Source of the DNA: DASTFY01 sp963829955
GTDB lineage: Bacteria; Actinomycetota; Acidimicrobiia; Acidimicrobiales; Ilumatobacteraceae
Length of the DNA stretch: 64,000 bases
NCBI GenBank assembly: GCA_963829955.1
Contig: CAWHKS010000013.1
Location: 124,001 to 188,000 of the forward strand
Direction: 5' to 3'
Shown: piece by piece, positions 8,223 to 16,772 of the stretch
Numbering within the stretch: position 1 is the stretch's first letter
Layout: each line of letters opens with the position of its first letter
The notes under the pieces: generated by a model
Databases searched by the model: none
Told to the model about the DNA's origin: nothing
Seen by the model: the letters and a program-made list of their open reading frames with translations, nothing else
Program-made: the position numbers and the translations under genes

Positions 8223-9746
8223 GTGGAGCAGGACGACGGCGCGGACTTCCCCGAAGACGTCGAAGAGGCACACGGGCTCAGCGCGGAGAAGGCCCGCCGC
8301 CTGTCCAAGCTCGACGCACTTCGGCAGGCCGGCACCGATCCGTACCCGTATCGCTTCGACCGGACCCACACGCTCGGCGAGCTACGCGCCCGCTACTCCG
8401 ACTTGGAGCCGGGGGCCGAGACCGAGGACCGGGTCCGCGTCGCCGGCCGGCTCATGCTCCTGCGCCGCCAGGGCAAGCTGACCTTCGCCACCATGCGGGA
8501 CCGCTCGGGTGAGCTTCAGCTCTTCGCGTCGCGGGGGGTGATGGGTGAGACCGCCCATGAGGCCTTCGACCGGCTCGATCTGGGCGACTGGGTGGGCGCC
8601 GAGGGAACGGTCATGGTCACCCGCAAGGGCGAGCTGTCCGTGAAGGTGGACGGGTTCGTACTCCTGGCCAAGGCCGTGCGCCCCCTGCCCGACAAGTGGA
8701 AGGGGCTCAGCGACACCGACACCCGCTACCGGCAGCGGTACACGGACCTCATCGTCAACGACGAGGCCCGCCAGGTGTTCGAGGTGCGCCACGCCCTCGT
8801 CACGTCGTTCCGCTCCACGCTCGCTGCGCACGGGTTCGTCGAGGTGGAGACGCCGATCCTCCACCTCGAGGCGGGCGGCGCTCACGCCAGGCCCTTCACG
8901 ACGCACCACAACACGCTCGATCTCGATCTGCACCTGCGCATCGCGCTCGAGTTGCACCTCAAGCGGCTGATCGTCGGTGGGCTGGAGCGCGTGTTCGAGA
9001 TCGGGCGGGTTTTCCGCAACGAGGGGTTGTCCACCCGCCACAACCCCGAGTTCACGATGCTCGAGCTGTACCAGGCGTTCGCCGACTACACGGACGTCAT
9101 GACCATCACCGAGACACTCGTGACGCAAGGCGCCCGAGACGCGCTCGACACCACGATCGTGAGCATCGGTGACGAGAAGGTGGACCTGGCACGACCCTGG
9201 CCGCGCGCCCGCATGACCGACCTCACCAGCGAAGCGCTCGGCGAGGAGGTGCACCCGTCGATGCCCGCGGCCCGCCTGCGAGACCTGGCCGATGCCCGCA
9301 ACATCCACTGGCAACCGCACTGGGGCGCGGGCAAGTTGATCGAGGAGCTCTTCGAGGCGACGGTCGAGGACGGGCTGGCCGGGCCGCTGTTCGTCACCGG
9401 CCATCCGGTCGAGATCAGCCCCCTTGCCCGCGTGGACCGCCACGACCCCCACCTCACGGAGCGCTTCGAGCTGTACGTCGGGGGACGGGAGCTGGCCAAC
9501 GGGTACAGCGAACTCAACGACCCCGTAGAGCAGCGGCAGCGGTTCGAGGACGAGCAGCGGGCCAAGGAGGCGGGCGATCTCGGCGCCGGCAGCGTCGACG
9601 AGGACTACCTGCGCGCGCTCGAGTACGGGCTGCCGCCGACGGGCGGGCTGGGCATCGGCGTCGACCGGGTGGCGATGCTCCTGGCCGGGGTGACCACCAT
9701 CAAGGAGGTCATCCTCTTCCCGACGCTGCGGCCCGAGGCGACCTAG
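8223..9746 (+). CDS. lysS: Lysyl-tRNA synthetase, class II
   Basis: 507 aa, standard LysS length. It charges tRNA-Lys. An N-terminal OB-fold anticodon-binding domain (about 60-160: VRVAGRLMLLRRQGKLTFATM) precedes the class II catalytic core. Motif 2 is FRNEGLSTRHNPEFTMLE near residue 263 and motif 3 is GGLGIGVDRVAMLL near 475; PLARVDRHDPHLTERFELYV and ANGYSELNDP are typical LysS blocks. The start is GTG, supported by the TAGCGT hexamer. The 3' end converges on the mutase gene with a 16-bp gap. Confidence 0.96.
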   Translation: MEQDDGADFPEDVEEAHGLSAEKARRLSKLDALRQAGTDPYPYRFDRTHTLGELRARYSDLEPGAETEDRVRVAGRLMLLRRQGKLTFATMRDRSGELQLFASRGVMGETAHEAFDRLDLGDWVGAEGTVMVTRKGELSVKVDGFVLLAKAVRPLPDKWKGLSDTDTRYRQRYTDLIVNDEARQVFEVRHALVTSFRSTLAAHGFVEVETPILHLEAGGAHARPFTTHHNTLDLDLHLRIALELHLKRLIVGGLERVFEIGRVFRNEGLSTRHNPEFTMLELYQAFADYTDVMTITETLVTQGARDALDTTIVSIGDEKVDLARPWPRARMTDLTSEALGEEVHPSMPAARLRDLADARNIHWQPHWGAGKLIEELFEATVEDGLAGPLFVTGHPVEISPLARVDRHDPHLTERFELYVGGRELANGYSELNDPVEQRQRFEDEQRAKEAGDLGAGSVDEDYLRALEYGLPPTGGLGIGVDRVAMLLAGVTTIKEVILFPTLRPEAT

Positions 9747-9762
9747 GCCTCGAACCCGAGCG

Positions 9763-11364
9763 CTACCGCCCGGGGTGATAGACGCCGAACACGTCGCGCA
9801 GGGCGTCGCTGACCTCGCCCAACGTGCAGTGCGCCTTGAGCGCGGCCCGCATGGGCGGGAGCAGGTTCTCGGTGCCCCGCGCCGCGGCCCGGACCTCCTC
9901 GAGGCGACGGGTGACGTCGGCTTGGTCACGATCGGCCTTGAAGCGCCGGACCCGCTCGACCTGCCCGGCCTGGAGGGTGGGATCGAGGGCCAGGAGGTCC
10001 GGCTCGACCTCGTCCTCGATGGTGAACCGGTTCACACCGACCACGACGCGCTCACCGTCGTCGATCGACTTCGTGTACTCGTAGGCGGCCTGCTCGATCT
10101 CGTCCATCTGGAAGCCGGCCTCGATGGCGGCCACGGCACCGCCCATCTCGTCGATCCGCTCGATGTACTCCCAGGCCAGACGCTCGACCTCGTCGGTCAG
10201 CGACTCGACGAAGTACGAGCCGGCCAGCGGATCCGGCGTGTCGACGACCCCGCTCTCGTAGCCGATGATCTGCTGCGTGCGCAGGGCGATGCGGGCGGCC
10301 CGCTCGGTGGGGAGGCTGAGCGCCTCGTCGAAGCCGTTGGTGTGGAGGCTCTGGGTGCCCCCCAGCACGGCGGCCATGGCCTGTACCGCGACGCGCACGA
10401 TGTTGGCCTCGGGCTGCTGCGCGGTGAGCGTGGACCCGCCGGTCTGCGTGTGGAAGCGGAGCAGGGTGGACGCCGGCTTCTGCGCGCCGAAGCGCTCGGT
10501 CATGATCTGGTGCCACATGCGGCGGGCGGCCCGGAACTTGGCCACCTCCTCGAACACGTTGTTGTGTCCGTTGAAGAAGAACGACAGCCGGGGGCCGAAG
10601 TCGTCGACGTCGAGCCCGGTGTCGATGGCTGCCTGCACGTAGGCGATGGCGTTGGCCAGCGTGAAGGCGATCTCCTGCACGGCCGTCGAACCGGCCTCGC
10701 GGATGTGGTAGCCGGAGATGGAGATGGTGTTCCAGCGGGGGATGGTCTCGCGGCAGTAGGCGAAGATGTCGGTGATGAGCCGCATCGACGGCCGGGGCGG
10801 GTACACGTAGGTGCCGCGGGCGATGTACTCCTTGAGCAGGTCGTTCTGGATCGTCCCGCCGCCTATCTCGGCTGCAGACACGCCCTGCTCCTCGGCCACC
10901 AGCTCGTAGAGCAGCAGGAGGATGGCCGCCGTCGAGTTGATGGTCATCGACGTGGTGACCTTGTCCAGCGGGATGCCGGCCAGCAGCAGGCGCATGTCCT
11001 CGATGGAGTCGATGGCCACGCCGACCTTGCCGACCTCTCCCTCGGCCCGCGGGTGGTCGGAGTCGTAGCCCATCTGGGTGGGAAGGTCGAAGGCGCAAGA
11101 GAGCCCGGTCTGGCCGGCCCCGAGGAGGAACTTGAACCGCTGGTTGGTGGCCTCGGCGCTACCGAAGCCGGCGTACTGCCGCATCGTCCACAGCCGCCCG
11201 CGGTACATGGTCGGGTAGATGCCGCGGGTGTACGGCGGCGCGCCCGGATGCCCGAGCCGCTCGCCGGGCTCCCAGCCCGTCAGGTCGTCCTCCGTGTACA
11301 GCGGCCTCACCTCGATGCCCGAGTCGGTGAACTTGCCCGCGCCGTTCGCTGAATCGCCAGCCAC
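9763..11364 (-). CDS. mutA: Methylmalonyl-CoA mutase large (catalytic) subunit, lacking its own B12-binding domain
   Basis: 533 aa from a GTG at 11364, chosen because homology begins near RPLYTEDDLTGW and TACGCT lies six bases upstream; a longer frame to 11688 would run through the divergent gene. The family signature (GAPPYTRGIYPTMYRGRLWTMRQYAGFG, near residues 40-67) and SCAFDLPTQMGYDSDHP identify the TIM-barrel catalytic chain that interconverts methylmalonyl-CoA and succinyl-CoA. The roughly 533-aa size and the end near FGVYHPG show it lacks the C-terminal cobalamin domain, so a separate B12-binding small subunit must exist elsewhere. Closely related isobutyryl-CoA or ethylmalonyl-CoA mutases cannot be fully excluded. 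The adenosyltransferase at 18849 makes its cofactor. Confidence 0.9.
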   Translation of the reverse strand: MAGDSANGAGKFTDSGIEVRPLYTEDDLTGWEPGERLGHPGAPPYTRGIYPTMYRGRLWTMRQYAGFGSAEATNQRFKFLLGAGQTGLSCAFDLPTQMGYDSDHPRAEGEVGKVGVAIDSIEDMRLLLAGIPLDKVTTSMTINSTAAILLLLYELVAEEQGVSAAEIGGGTIQNDLLKEYIARGTYVYPPRPSMRLITDIFAYCRETIPRWNTISISGYHIREAGSTAVQEIAFTLANAIAYVQAAIDTGLDVDDFGPRLSFFFNGHNNVFEEVAKFRAARRMWHQIMTERFGAQKPASTLLRFHTQTGGSTLTAQQPEANIVRVAVQAMAAVLGGTQSLHTNGFDEALSLPTERAARIALRTQQIIGYESGVVDTPDPLAGSYFVESLTDEVERLAWEYIERIDEMGGAVAAIEAGFQMDEIEQAAYEYTKSIDDGERVVVGVNRFTIEDEVEPDLLALDPTLQAGQVERVRRFKADRDQADVTRRLEEVRAAARGTENLLPPMRAALKAHCTLGEVSDALRDVFGVYHPGR

Positions 11365-11412
11365 GACGCGAGCGTACGACCGATGCCGGGGCGGGCCTAA
11401 CGTGCGGGCGCG
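11365..11412. promoter_or_regulatory. Divergent leaderless promoters, mutase / kinase-LLM fusion
   Basis: In a 48-bp gap, TACGCT on the minus strand (11376-11371) stands six bases before the mutase GTG, and TAACGT on the plus strand (11398-11403) stands nine bases before the ATG at 11413. Neither side has a Shine-Dalgarno sequence. Confidence 0.55.
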
Positions 11413-12900
11413 ATGGCCGAGACCAGCGACGGGCCGATCGTGCTGCCCTCGCCGTGCGTGGTCGTGCTGGTCGGTCCGGCGGGCGCCGGCAAGTCGACCT
11501 GGGCGCAGCGGTGGTTCGCGCCCCACCAGCTGGTGTCGAGCGACGGCCTGCGGGCGCTGGTCGGCGAGGGTGAGCACGACATGGCGGCCTCCAAGGACGC
11601 GTTCGCGCTGCTCGACACGGTGGTCGAGCGGCGGCTGGGGCGCCGGCTGACGACGGTCATCGACACGCTCGGGCTCGACCTCGAGCACCGGGCTCGGTAC
11701 CGCGCGCTCGCGGCCGCCGCAGGCCTCCCCTGCTTCGCCGTGGTCTTCGACGTGCCGCCGGCCGAGCTCAGGGCTCGAAACCGATCGCGCGGCAGCGCGG
11801 TGCCGCCCGCGGTGGTGAGCTCCCAGCTGACGTCGTGGCCAGGGGTGCGCGACGGGCTCGGGGCCGAGGGCTTCGCGGCCGTCCTTCCCGCCGGGCCGGT
11901 CACGCTCGTCCCGGCGTCGCTGGCCTCGCGGCGCGCGACGGGCGGGCCGCCGGTCTCGCTTCGCTTCGGGCTGCAGCTCCCCCGCTTCACCTGGCCGGGA
12001 GGGCCGGAGGAGCTCGCGCCCCGGCTACGGGCGATCGCCGGGGCGGCCGAGGACGCCGGGTTCGCCAGCCTGTGGGTGATGGACCACTTCCGCCAGATCC
12101 CGGGGATGGGTCAGGCGTGGGAGGACATGCTCGAGAGCTGGACGACGCTCGGGTACCTGGCGGCCTGCACCGAGCGGGTGCGGCTGGGCACGCTGGTCAG
12201 CGGGATCACCCATCGCAACGTCGCCCACCTGGGGAAGATCGCCGCGACGCTCGATGTGCTCTCGGGGGGTCGGGCTGTCTGCGGGTTGGGGCTGGCCTGG
12301 TTCCAGCAGGAGCACACGGCCTACGGCTGGGACTTTCCCTCCCGGTCCGACCGGTACGACCTGCTGGAGGACGCGCTCCGACTCCTCCCGCTCCTGTGGG
12401 GGCCGGGCACGCCGGCCTTCACCGGACGGGTGCTGAACGTGCCCGAGGCGATGTGCTACCCCCGGCCGCTGCAGGAGCGCATCCCGATCCTGGTCGGGGG
12501 CTCCGGCGAGCGCAGGACGCTGCGGCTGGTGGCCCGGTACGCCGACGCCTGCAACCTGTTCGGTGAGCCGTCGACCATCCGCCACAAGATGGAGGTGCTG
12601 CGACTGCACTGCGAGGCCGTCGAGCGGGACCCGGCCACCGTCGAGGTGACTCAGCTGTCCACCGTCCTGGTCGGCGAGCAGGCCGCGGGCGTCGAGGCGG
12701 CGGTGGAGCGCCTGCGGCCGAAGCGGATGAGCGCCGAGCGCTTCGCCGAGCGGGTCAACGCGGGAACGGTCGAGCAGCACGTCGCACGTTTCGAGGAACT
12801 GGGCCGGGCCGGCGTGCAGACCGCGATCGTGAGCCTCCCGGACGTCGAACAGCCCGAGTCGATCGCCCGCTTCGGCCGCATCATCGCCGCGCTGGCCTGA
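11413..12900 (+). CDS. Fusion of a P-loop kinase-like domain and an F420-type LLM oxidoreductase
   Basis: 495 aa. Residues of about 12-165 form an AAA/polynucleotide-kinase-like P-loop domain: Walker A GPAGAGKST at 21-29, an SSDGLR block and a lid-like RARNRSRG segment. From about residue 178 a complete bacterial luciferase-like domain follows (RFGLQLPRFTWPGG..., LWVMDHFRQIPGMG, RVRLGTLVSGITHRNVAHLGK, LSGGRAVCGLGLAWFQQEH), typical of F420-dependent enzymes of the TIGR03560 kind. The two halves are joined without a stop or low-complexity break. Substrate unknown; a kinase and a flavin/F420 oxidoreductase acting on one metabolite is one inference. TAACGT nine bases upstream supports the ATG start. 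Confidence 0.83.
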   Translation: MAETSDGPIVLPSPCVVVLVGPAGAGKSTWAQRWFAPHQLVSSDGLRALVGEGEHDMAASKDAFALLDTVVERRLGRRLTTVIDTLGLDLEHRARYRALAAAAGLPCFAVVFDVPPAELRARNRSRGSAVPPAVVSSQLTSWPGVRDGLGAEGFAAVLPAGPVTLVPASLASRRATGGPPVSLRFGLQLPRFTWPGGPEELAPRLRAIAGAAEDAGFASLWVMDHFRQIPGMGQAWEDMLESWTTLGYLAACTERVRLGTLVSGITHRNVAHLGKIAATLDVLSGGRAVCGLGLAWFQQEHTAYGWDFPSRSDRYDLLEDALRLLPLLWGPGTPAFTGRVLNVPEAMCYPRPLQERIPILVGGSGERRTLRLVARYADACNLFGEPSTIRHKMEVLRLHCEAVERDPATVEVTQLSTVLVGEQAAGVEAAVERLRPKRMSAERFAERVNAGTVEQHVARFEELGRAGVQTAIVSLPDVEQPESIARFGRIIAALA

Positions 12901-12915
12901 ACGCCCGCACCGTCG

Positions 12916-12941
12916 CCACCGATTCGATATCGAATCGGTGG
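12916..12941. terminator. Perfect 26-bp palindrome between convergent genes, probable bidirectional terminator
   Basis: The 13-base arms, beginning CCACCGATTC, match without a mismatch, giving a stem of about 11 bp with a tight loop. It lies 15 bp after the LLM fusion stop and 42 bp before the RidA stop, where both transcripts would end. There is no U-tract, as is common in high-GC genomes. A protein-binding site is an alternative. Confidence 0.6.
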
Positions 12942-12983
12942 AAAGCGCGCCGAAATGGCCCGGCCCGGGCGGCCGGCTCGATC

Positions 12984-13367
12984 TCAGCGGGCGGCCACCA
13001 GCGCGATCTCGACCAGCCACTCGGGGCGGGCCAGCGCGGGCACGACGACCAGCGTCGAGGCCGGGCGATGGCCGCCCATCACGCGGTCACGCACCCCCAT
13101 CACTGCGCCGAGCTCCGAACCCTGCACCACGTAGGTCGTGATGGAGACCACGTCCGCCGTCGCCATCCCCGCCTCGGACAGGATCGCGGCCAGGTTCTGC
13201 CAGACCACCTCCGCCTGGTCGGCGAGCCCGTCGGGCACGGTCCCGTCCGGCGCGGTGGGCACCACCCCGGACGTGTGAAGGAGGCGATCGGCCCCGACGG
13301 CGAGCACGGCGTGGCTGTAGTTCGCGGCGGGTGGGGCGATGACGGAAGGGGCGACCGGCGTGTTCAC
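12984..13367 (-). CDS. RidA/YjgF-family protein
   Basis: 127 aa from the GTG at 13367, matching the 120-130 aa of the family; a longer frame upstream has no family similarity. The sequence has the RidA layout: NYSHAVLAVGADRLLHTSGVVP, the QAEVVWQNLAAILSEAGM helix, VVSITTYVV, and RPASTLVVVPALARPEWLVEIALVAAR. The conserved Arg of the archetype's (I)E.(E)A end is represented by PEWLVEIALVAAR. RidA proteins hydrolyse reactive enamine/imine intermediates, but family members differ and the substrate is not certain. It diverges from the SGNH lipoprotein gene. CATCAT six bases before the GTG could be a -10. Confidence 0.82.
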   Translation of the reverse strand: MNTPVAPSVIAPPAANYSHAVLAVGADRLLHTSGVVPTAPDGTVPDGLADQAEVVWQNLAAILSEAGMATADVVSITTYVVQGSELGAVMGVRDRVMGGHRPASTLVVVPALARPEWLVEIALVAAR

Positions 13368-13434
13368 ACCCCGATGATGCCCTGCACACGGCATGTGACT
13401 TGCATGATCGGAGCCAGGTCGGTGGACTGTCACG

Positions 13435-14508
13435 ATGCGTGCCGCCGCTCCGCTGCTCGCCGCGCTCACCTTGGTGGGCGCCGGCTGCTCGACCTCGGCG
13501 GCCGGCGAGGGCCCAAGAGTCGAGCACGCGGCGGGGACGGAGCCCGAGTCCAGCATCGAGGAGGTGGAGGTCGACTCGACCGCACGCTCGTCCAGTACCA
13601 CGGACGACACGGAGCCCGACACGGTCCCGGCACCGCCGCATCCCCTGGTGACCGACAGCCGCGTCTACGTCGTCGGTGACTCCATTTCCGAGTCGATCGC
13701 GTCCCGCTACTCCGGCCTCATCTGCGACGCCCTCGGCCCGCTGGGCTGGGACGTGGTGGTCGACGCCGTGCAGGGGCGCCGCACCGATCAGGCCATCCGC
13801 TCGCTGCGAAAGAACAGATCGCGGGTCGGGCAGACGGTCATGGTGCTCATCGGTCACAACGACGGTATCGACCCCGAGGGCTACCGGGAGCGCATCGAGC
13901 AGCTGATCCAACTGGTGCCGGACGCCCGCCGCATCCTCCTGCTGACCAACTACGAGTTCGAACGGGGCCGCGACCGCATGAACGACGTCCTGCGGGAGTT
14001 GGCCGCGGTCGACGGCGACAGTGGGCCCGACGACCGCCTCCAGCTCGTCGACTGGAACGCGGCCATCGAGGACGTGGACGACGCCATCCAGCGCGACGGT
14101 GTCCACCTCACCGGCTCGGGGCAGCGGGCGCTGGCCACCGTGATGGCAGCCGCGCTCGGCGCGGGTCCGGACCAAGGTGGGCCGGCCGACGAGCCGTCGT
14201 GCACCACGTTGCGGGACTCCGGCGGGTCCGGCAACTCCGGCTCCGGCGGCTCGGGCGGCGGATCCGGCCGGACGACGACCGCCCCGGCGCAGAGCGGTTC
14301 GAGCGAAGTACCGCCGGCCACCGAGCCACCTCCGGCGACCGACGCTCCACCGGCCACCGGCGGGCCACAGCCCACGGATCCACCACCCCCGAGCGAACCT
14401 CCCCCGGGTACGGGTCAGGGACAGCAGCCGCCGAACTCCGACCAGGGCGGACCGCCGACCAGCGGGAAGGGCGACTCGCCCGGTTCTACCGCTCCGCCGG
14501 CAACCTGA
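13435..14508 (+). CDS. SGNH/GDSL-hydrolase lipoprotein with Pro/Thr-rich tail
   Basis: 357 aa. Lipoprotein signal with lipobox LVGAGC near residue 18, then an acidic Ser/Thr linker. The hydrolase domain spans about 70-245: block I GDSISES carries the nucleophilic Ser, GHND supplies the oxyanion Asn, and DGVHLTGSG gives the catalytic Asp/His pair. The last 100 residues are a disordered Gly/Ser then Pro/Thr/Ala repeat tail (PPATEPPPATDAPPATGG) that could span or attach to the cell wall. It resembles extracellular acyltransferase-associated or cell-wall esterase SGNH proteins; the substrate is unknown. It converges on moeZ across a hairpin. Confidence 0.85.
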   Translation: MRAAAPLLAALTLVGAGCSTSAAGEGPRVEHAAGTEPESSIEEVEVDSTARSSSTTDDTEPDTVPAPPHPLVTDSRVYVVGDSISESIASRYSGLICDALGPLGWDVVVDAVQGRRTDQAIRSLRKNRSRVGQTVMVLIGHNDGIDPEGYRERIEQLIQLVPDARRILLLTNYEFERGRDRMNDVLRELAAVDGDSGPDDRLQLVDWNAAIEDVDDAIQRDGVHLTGSGQRALATVMAAALGAGPDQGGPADEPSCTTLRDSGGSGNSGSGGSGGGSGRTTTAPAQSGSSEVPPATEPPPATDAPPATGGPQPTDPPPPSEPPPGTGQGQQPPNSDQGGPPTSGKGDSPGSTAPPAT

Positions 14509-14511
14509 CCG

Positions 14512-14530
14512 GCGCCCCGCCGCGGGGCGC
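14512..14530. terminator. GC-rich hairpin between convergent genes, probable terminator
   Basis: GCGCCCCG (14512-14519) and CGGGGCGC (14523-14530) form a perfect 8-bp stem with a CCG loop, directly after the SGNH hydrolase stop and just before the moeZ stop. No U-tract. Confidence 0.5.
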
Positions 14531-14536
14531 TCCGCT

Positions 14537-15706
14537 CTAGTGATCCTCGACCCAGGGGGCGCAGAGGCCGTCGAGCTCGCGGATCTGGATCCTGTCCCGG
14601 TTCTCGTACGTGACCGGGTTGGTCGGGTCGACCCGCAGCTTGTACTCCCGGAAGGTCTGCTCGAGGGCGTCGTAGCTGAGGATGCGCCCGATCAGCGGGT
14701 CGCCGAGCCCGAGCAGCAGCTTGATGGCCTCCAGCGCCTGCAGCGACCCGATGATCCCGGGGAGCACGCCCAGCACGCCCGCCTCGGCGCACGACGGCGC
14801 CAGCTCCGCGGGCGGCGGCTCCGGCACCATGTCCCGGTAGTTCGGCCCTCGCCGGGGATCGAACACGGTCACCATGCCCTCGAACCGGAAGATCGAGCCG
14901 TGGACCACGGGGATGCCGAGCTTCACGGAGGCGTCGTTGAGCAGATAGCGGCTGGGGAAGTTGTCGGCGCCGTCGATGATGACGTCGTAGCCCTCGAGCA
15001 GCTCGAGCACGTTGTCGGCCGACAGTCGGGTGTCGTAGGTGACGACGTCGACGTCGGGGTTCATCGCCGTCAGCGTCTTCTTGGCTGAGTCGACCTTGCG
15101 GTCGCCGATGCGGTCCAGGTTGTGCAGGATCTGGCGCTGCAGGTTGGAGGCGTCGACCTCGTCCATGTCGACGATGCCGATGGTGCCGACCCCGGCCGCC
15201 GCCAGGTACAGCGCGGCCGGTGAGCCGAGACCGCCCGCGCCCAGCATGAGGACTTTGGAGGCGAGCAGCTTCGCCTGTCCCTCGACGCCCACCTCGGGCA
15301 GCAGGAGGTGGCGCTGGTAGCGGTCACGCTGGTCCGGGTTGAGACCGACGGGCTTCTTCCACTCCCGGCCCTCGTCCTTCCACCGTCCGAAGCCACCGGC
15401 CATGGAGGCGGTGTTCGTGTACCCGAGCTCGGCCAGGGTCTGGGCCGCGAAGGCGCTCCTCACGCCGGCGGCGCAGTAGACCAGGACCGGCGCGTCGTGG
15501 TCGAGGATCCGGCCCTCGACCTGGCTCTCGAGGTGGCCACGCGGGATGTGGATCGCACCGGGGATCGCGCCCTGGTCGTACTCGTCCGGCTCCCGCACGT
15601 CGAGCACGACGGTGCCCGCCTCGGTCCGCATCCGATCGACCTCGGCCGTGTCGACTTCGGTGATCTGTTCCTTGGTCCGGGCGAGCAGGTCTCGGAAGCT
15701 GGCCAT
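14537..15706 (-). CDS. moeZ: MoeZ-like sulfur-carrier adenylyltransferase/sulfurtransferase with N-terminal rhodanese domain
   Basis: 389 aa. Residues 1-115 are a rhodanese domain with catalytic C78 in VYCAAGVRS. Residues 125-389 are a ThiF/MoeB E1-like domain: nucleotide loop GAGGLGSP (156-163), DMDEVDASNLQRQ, and PSCAEAGVLG. The usual CxxC zinc ligands are replaced by NYRD, as I recall for M. tuberculosis MoeZ. Such proteins adenylate the C-terminus of ubiquitin-like carriers (MoaD, CysO, ThiS) and then load sulfur. The domain order is reversed from the common MoeZ, in which rhodanese is C-terminal. It follows the sirtuin gene by nine bases, so the two are probably cotranscribed. Confidence 0.9.
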   Translation of the reverse strand: MASFRDLLARTKEQITEVDTAEVDRMRTEAGTVVLDVREPDEYDQGAIPGAIHIPRGHLESQVEGRILDHDAPVLVYCAAGVRSAFAAQTLAELGYTNTASMAGGFGRWKDEGREWKKPVGLNPDQRDRYQRHLLLPEVGVEGQAKLLASKVLMLGAGGLGSPAALYLAAAGVGTIGIVDMDEVDASNLQRQILHNLDRIGDRKVDSAKKTLTAMNPDVDVVTYDTRLSADNVLELLEGYDVIIDGADNFPSRYLLNDASVKLGIPVVHGSIFRFEGMVTVFDPRRGPNYRDMVPEPPPAELAPSCAEAGVLGVLPGIIGSLQALEAIKLLLGLGDPLIGRILSYDALEQTFREYKLRVDPTNPVTYENRDRIQIRELDGLCAPWVEDH

Positions 15707-15712
15707 GGTGAA

Positions 15713-15718
15713 AGCCTA
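15713..15718 (-). promoter_or_regulatory. Possible internal -10 element TAGGCT before moeZ
   Basis: TAGGCT is six bases before the moeZ ATG, the spacing seen at other genes here, but its first three bases are the sirtuin stop codon. It could be an internal leaderless promoter or coincidence. Confidence 0.3.
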
Positions 15719-16558
15719 CCGGTGAGGTCGGGATTCGGGACAGGGGGACGCAGGCCCAGCGTCCACCGGAGCCACCAGCGCGGGCAGCAGTTCGCCGATC
15801 GGTCCGATGAGGAGGGCGTCGGCGTAGCGGTCCATGTGCGTCGGCTGCCCGTTGACGATGACGACGCGGGCGCCGGCGGACTTCGCCCTGGGGACCACGT
15901 TGGCCGCCGGGTACACCTGCAGGCTGGAGCCCACGGCCAGCAGCAGGTCGGCCCGGCCGGCCGCGGCCAGCGCGGCGTCGATCACCTCCGGCACCAACGA
16001 CTGGCCGAACGAGACCGTCGCCGACTTCACGATGCCGCCGCAGAGCCGGCAGGCGGGGTCCTCCTCGCCGGCCCGGACCCGCTCCAGCATCACCTCCATC
16101 GGGCCGGTGTCGCCGCAGCGCCAGCACTGGTAGCGGCGCATGGTGCCGTGCACCTCGACGACCAGCGATGGATCATGCCCGGCCCGCTGGTGGAGCCCGT
16201 CGATGTTCTGCGTGACGAGCGCCTCCAGCCGACCCTGCCGCTCCAACTCCACCAGCGCAACGTGACCGGAGTTGGGTTCGGCCGACCACGCCGGCGAGTG
16301 GAGGCGGGTCTGCCAGGAGGCCCGCCGGACCTCCGGCTCGTGCAAGTAGTGATTCAGCGTGGAGGCCCGCTCGGCAGCCGGGTTCTTCGTCCACACGCCG
16401 TTCGGGCCGCGGAAGTCCGGGATGCCCGAGTCCGTCGAGATCCCGGCACCGGTGAGCACCACGATCCGTTGTGCCTCCCGGACCCAGGTCTGCGCCTCGG
16501 CCAGCACCGCGGGATCGACGGCGGCGAGTGGCTCCGAGCTCACTGGTGCATCACCCAC
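15716..16558 (-). CDS. cobB: NAD-dependent protein deacylase, Sir2 family
   Basis: 280 aa. NAD-binding motif GAGISTDSGIPDFRG from residue 37, TQNIDGLHQRAG, and catalytic histidine H137 in VEVHG. The zinc module has C145 and C148 (CWRC) with C170 and C173 (CRLC). Sirtuins remove acyl groups from lysines, classically reversing acetylation of acyl-CoA synthetases. The start is uncertain: GTG at 16558 or GTG at 16543; neither has a convincing Shine-Dalgarno sequence or -10 nearby. moeZ follows by nine bases. Confidence 0.92.
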   Translation of the reverse strand: MGDAPVSSEPLAAVDPAVLAEAQTWVREAQRIVVLTGAGISTDSGIPDFRGPNGVWTKNPAAERASTLNHYLHEPEVRRASWQTRLHSPAWSAEPNSGHVALVELERQGRLEALVTQNIDGLHQRAGHDPSLVVEVHGTMRRYQCWRCGDTGPMEVMLERVRAGEEDPACRLCGGIVKSATVSFGQSLVPEVIDAALAAAGRADLLLAVGSSLQVYPAANVVPRAKSAGARVVIVNGQPTHMDRYADALLIGPIGELLPALVAPVDAGPASPCPESRPHR

Positions 16559-16607
16559 GCCTGGAAACAGGTCCGAGTCCGCCAGTTTCGGGAAGCACCA
16601 ATGAACC

Positions 16608-16628
16608 GTCCGCCGCTACGCGGCGGAC
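16608..16628. repeat. Perfect 9-bp stem hairpin in a 214-bp intergenic region
   Basis: GTCCGCCGC, a TAC loop and GCGGCGGAC. It lies between the divergently transcribed sirtuin and the gene at 16773, so it is not in a natural terminator position. An operator, a 5' leader structure or a chance GC-rich hairpin are all possible. I see no other feature in the region from 16559 to 16772. Confidence 0.4.
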
Positions 16629-16772
16629 ACAGCAACGTGACATGGAGCTCGCTCCGCTCGCTCATTGCAGCACCGTACCGTCACCCCTTCCTGATCGAAC
16701 CTTTCCGATCCGGCCCCGCTCGGGCACACACTCCTCGTGCCTCCCCTCCACCTCACACCCTGGAGGACCGCC

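Noticed and set aside
9763..11688. Long form of the mutase starting at 11688
   Set aside because: The extra 108 codons are antisense to the P-loop domain of the divergent gene and have no similarity; the GTG at 11364 has a -10 element at the right spacing.
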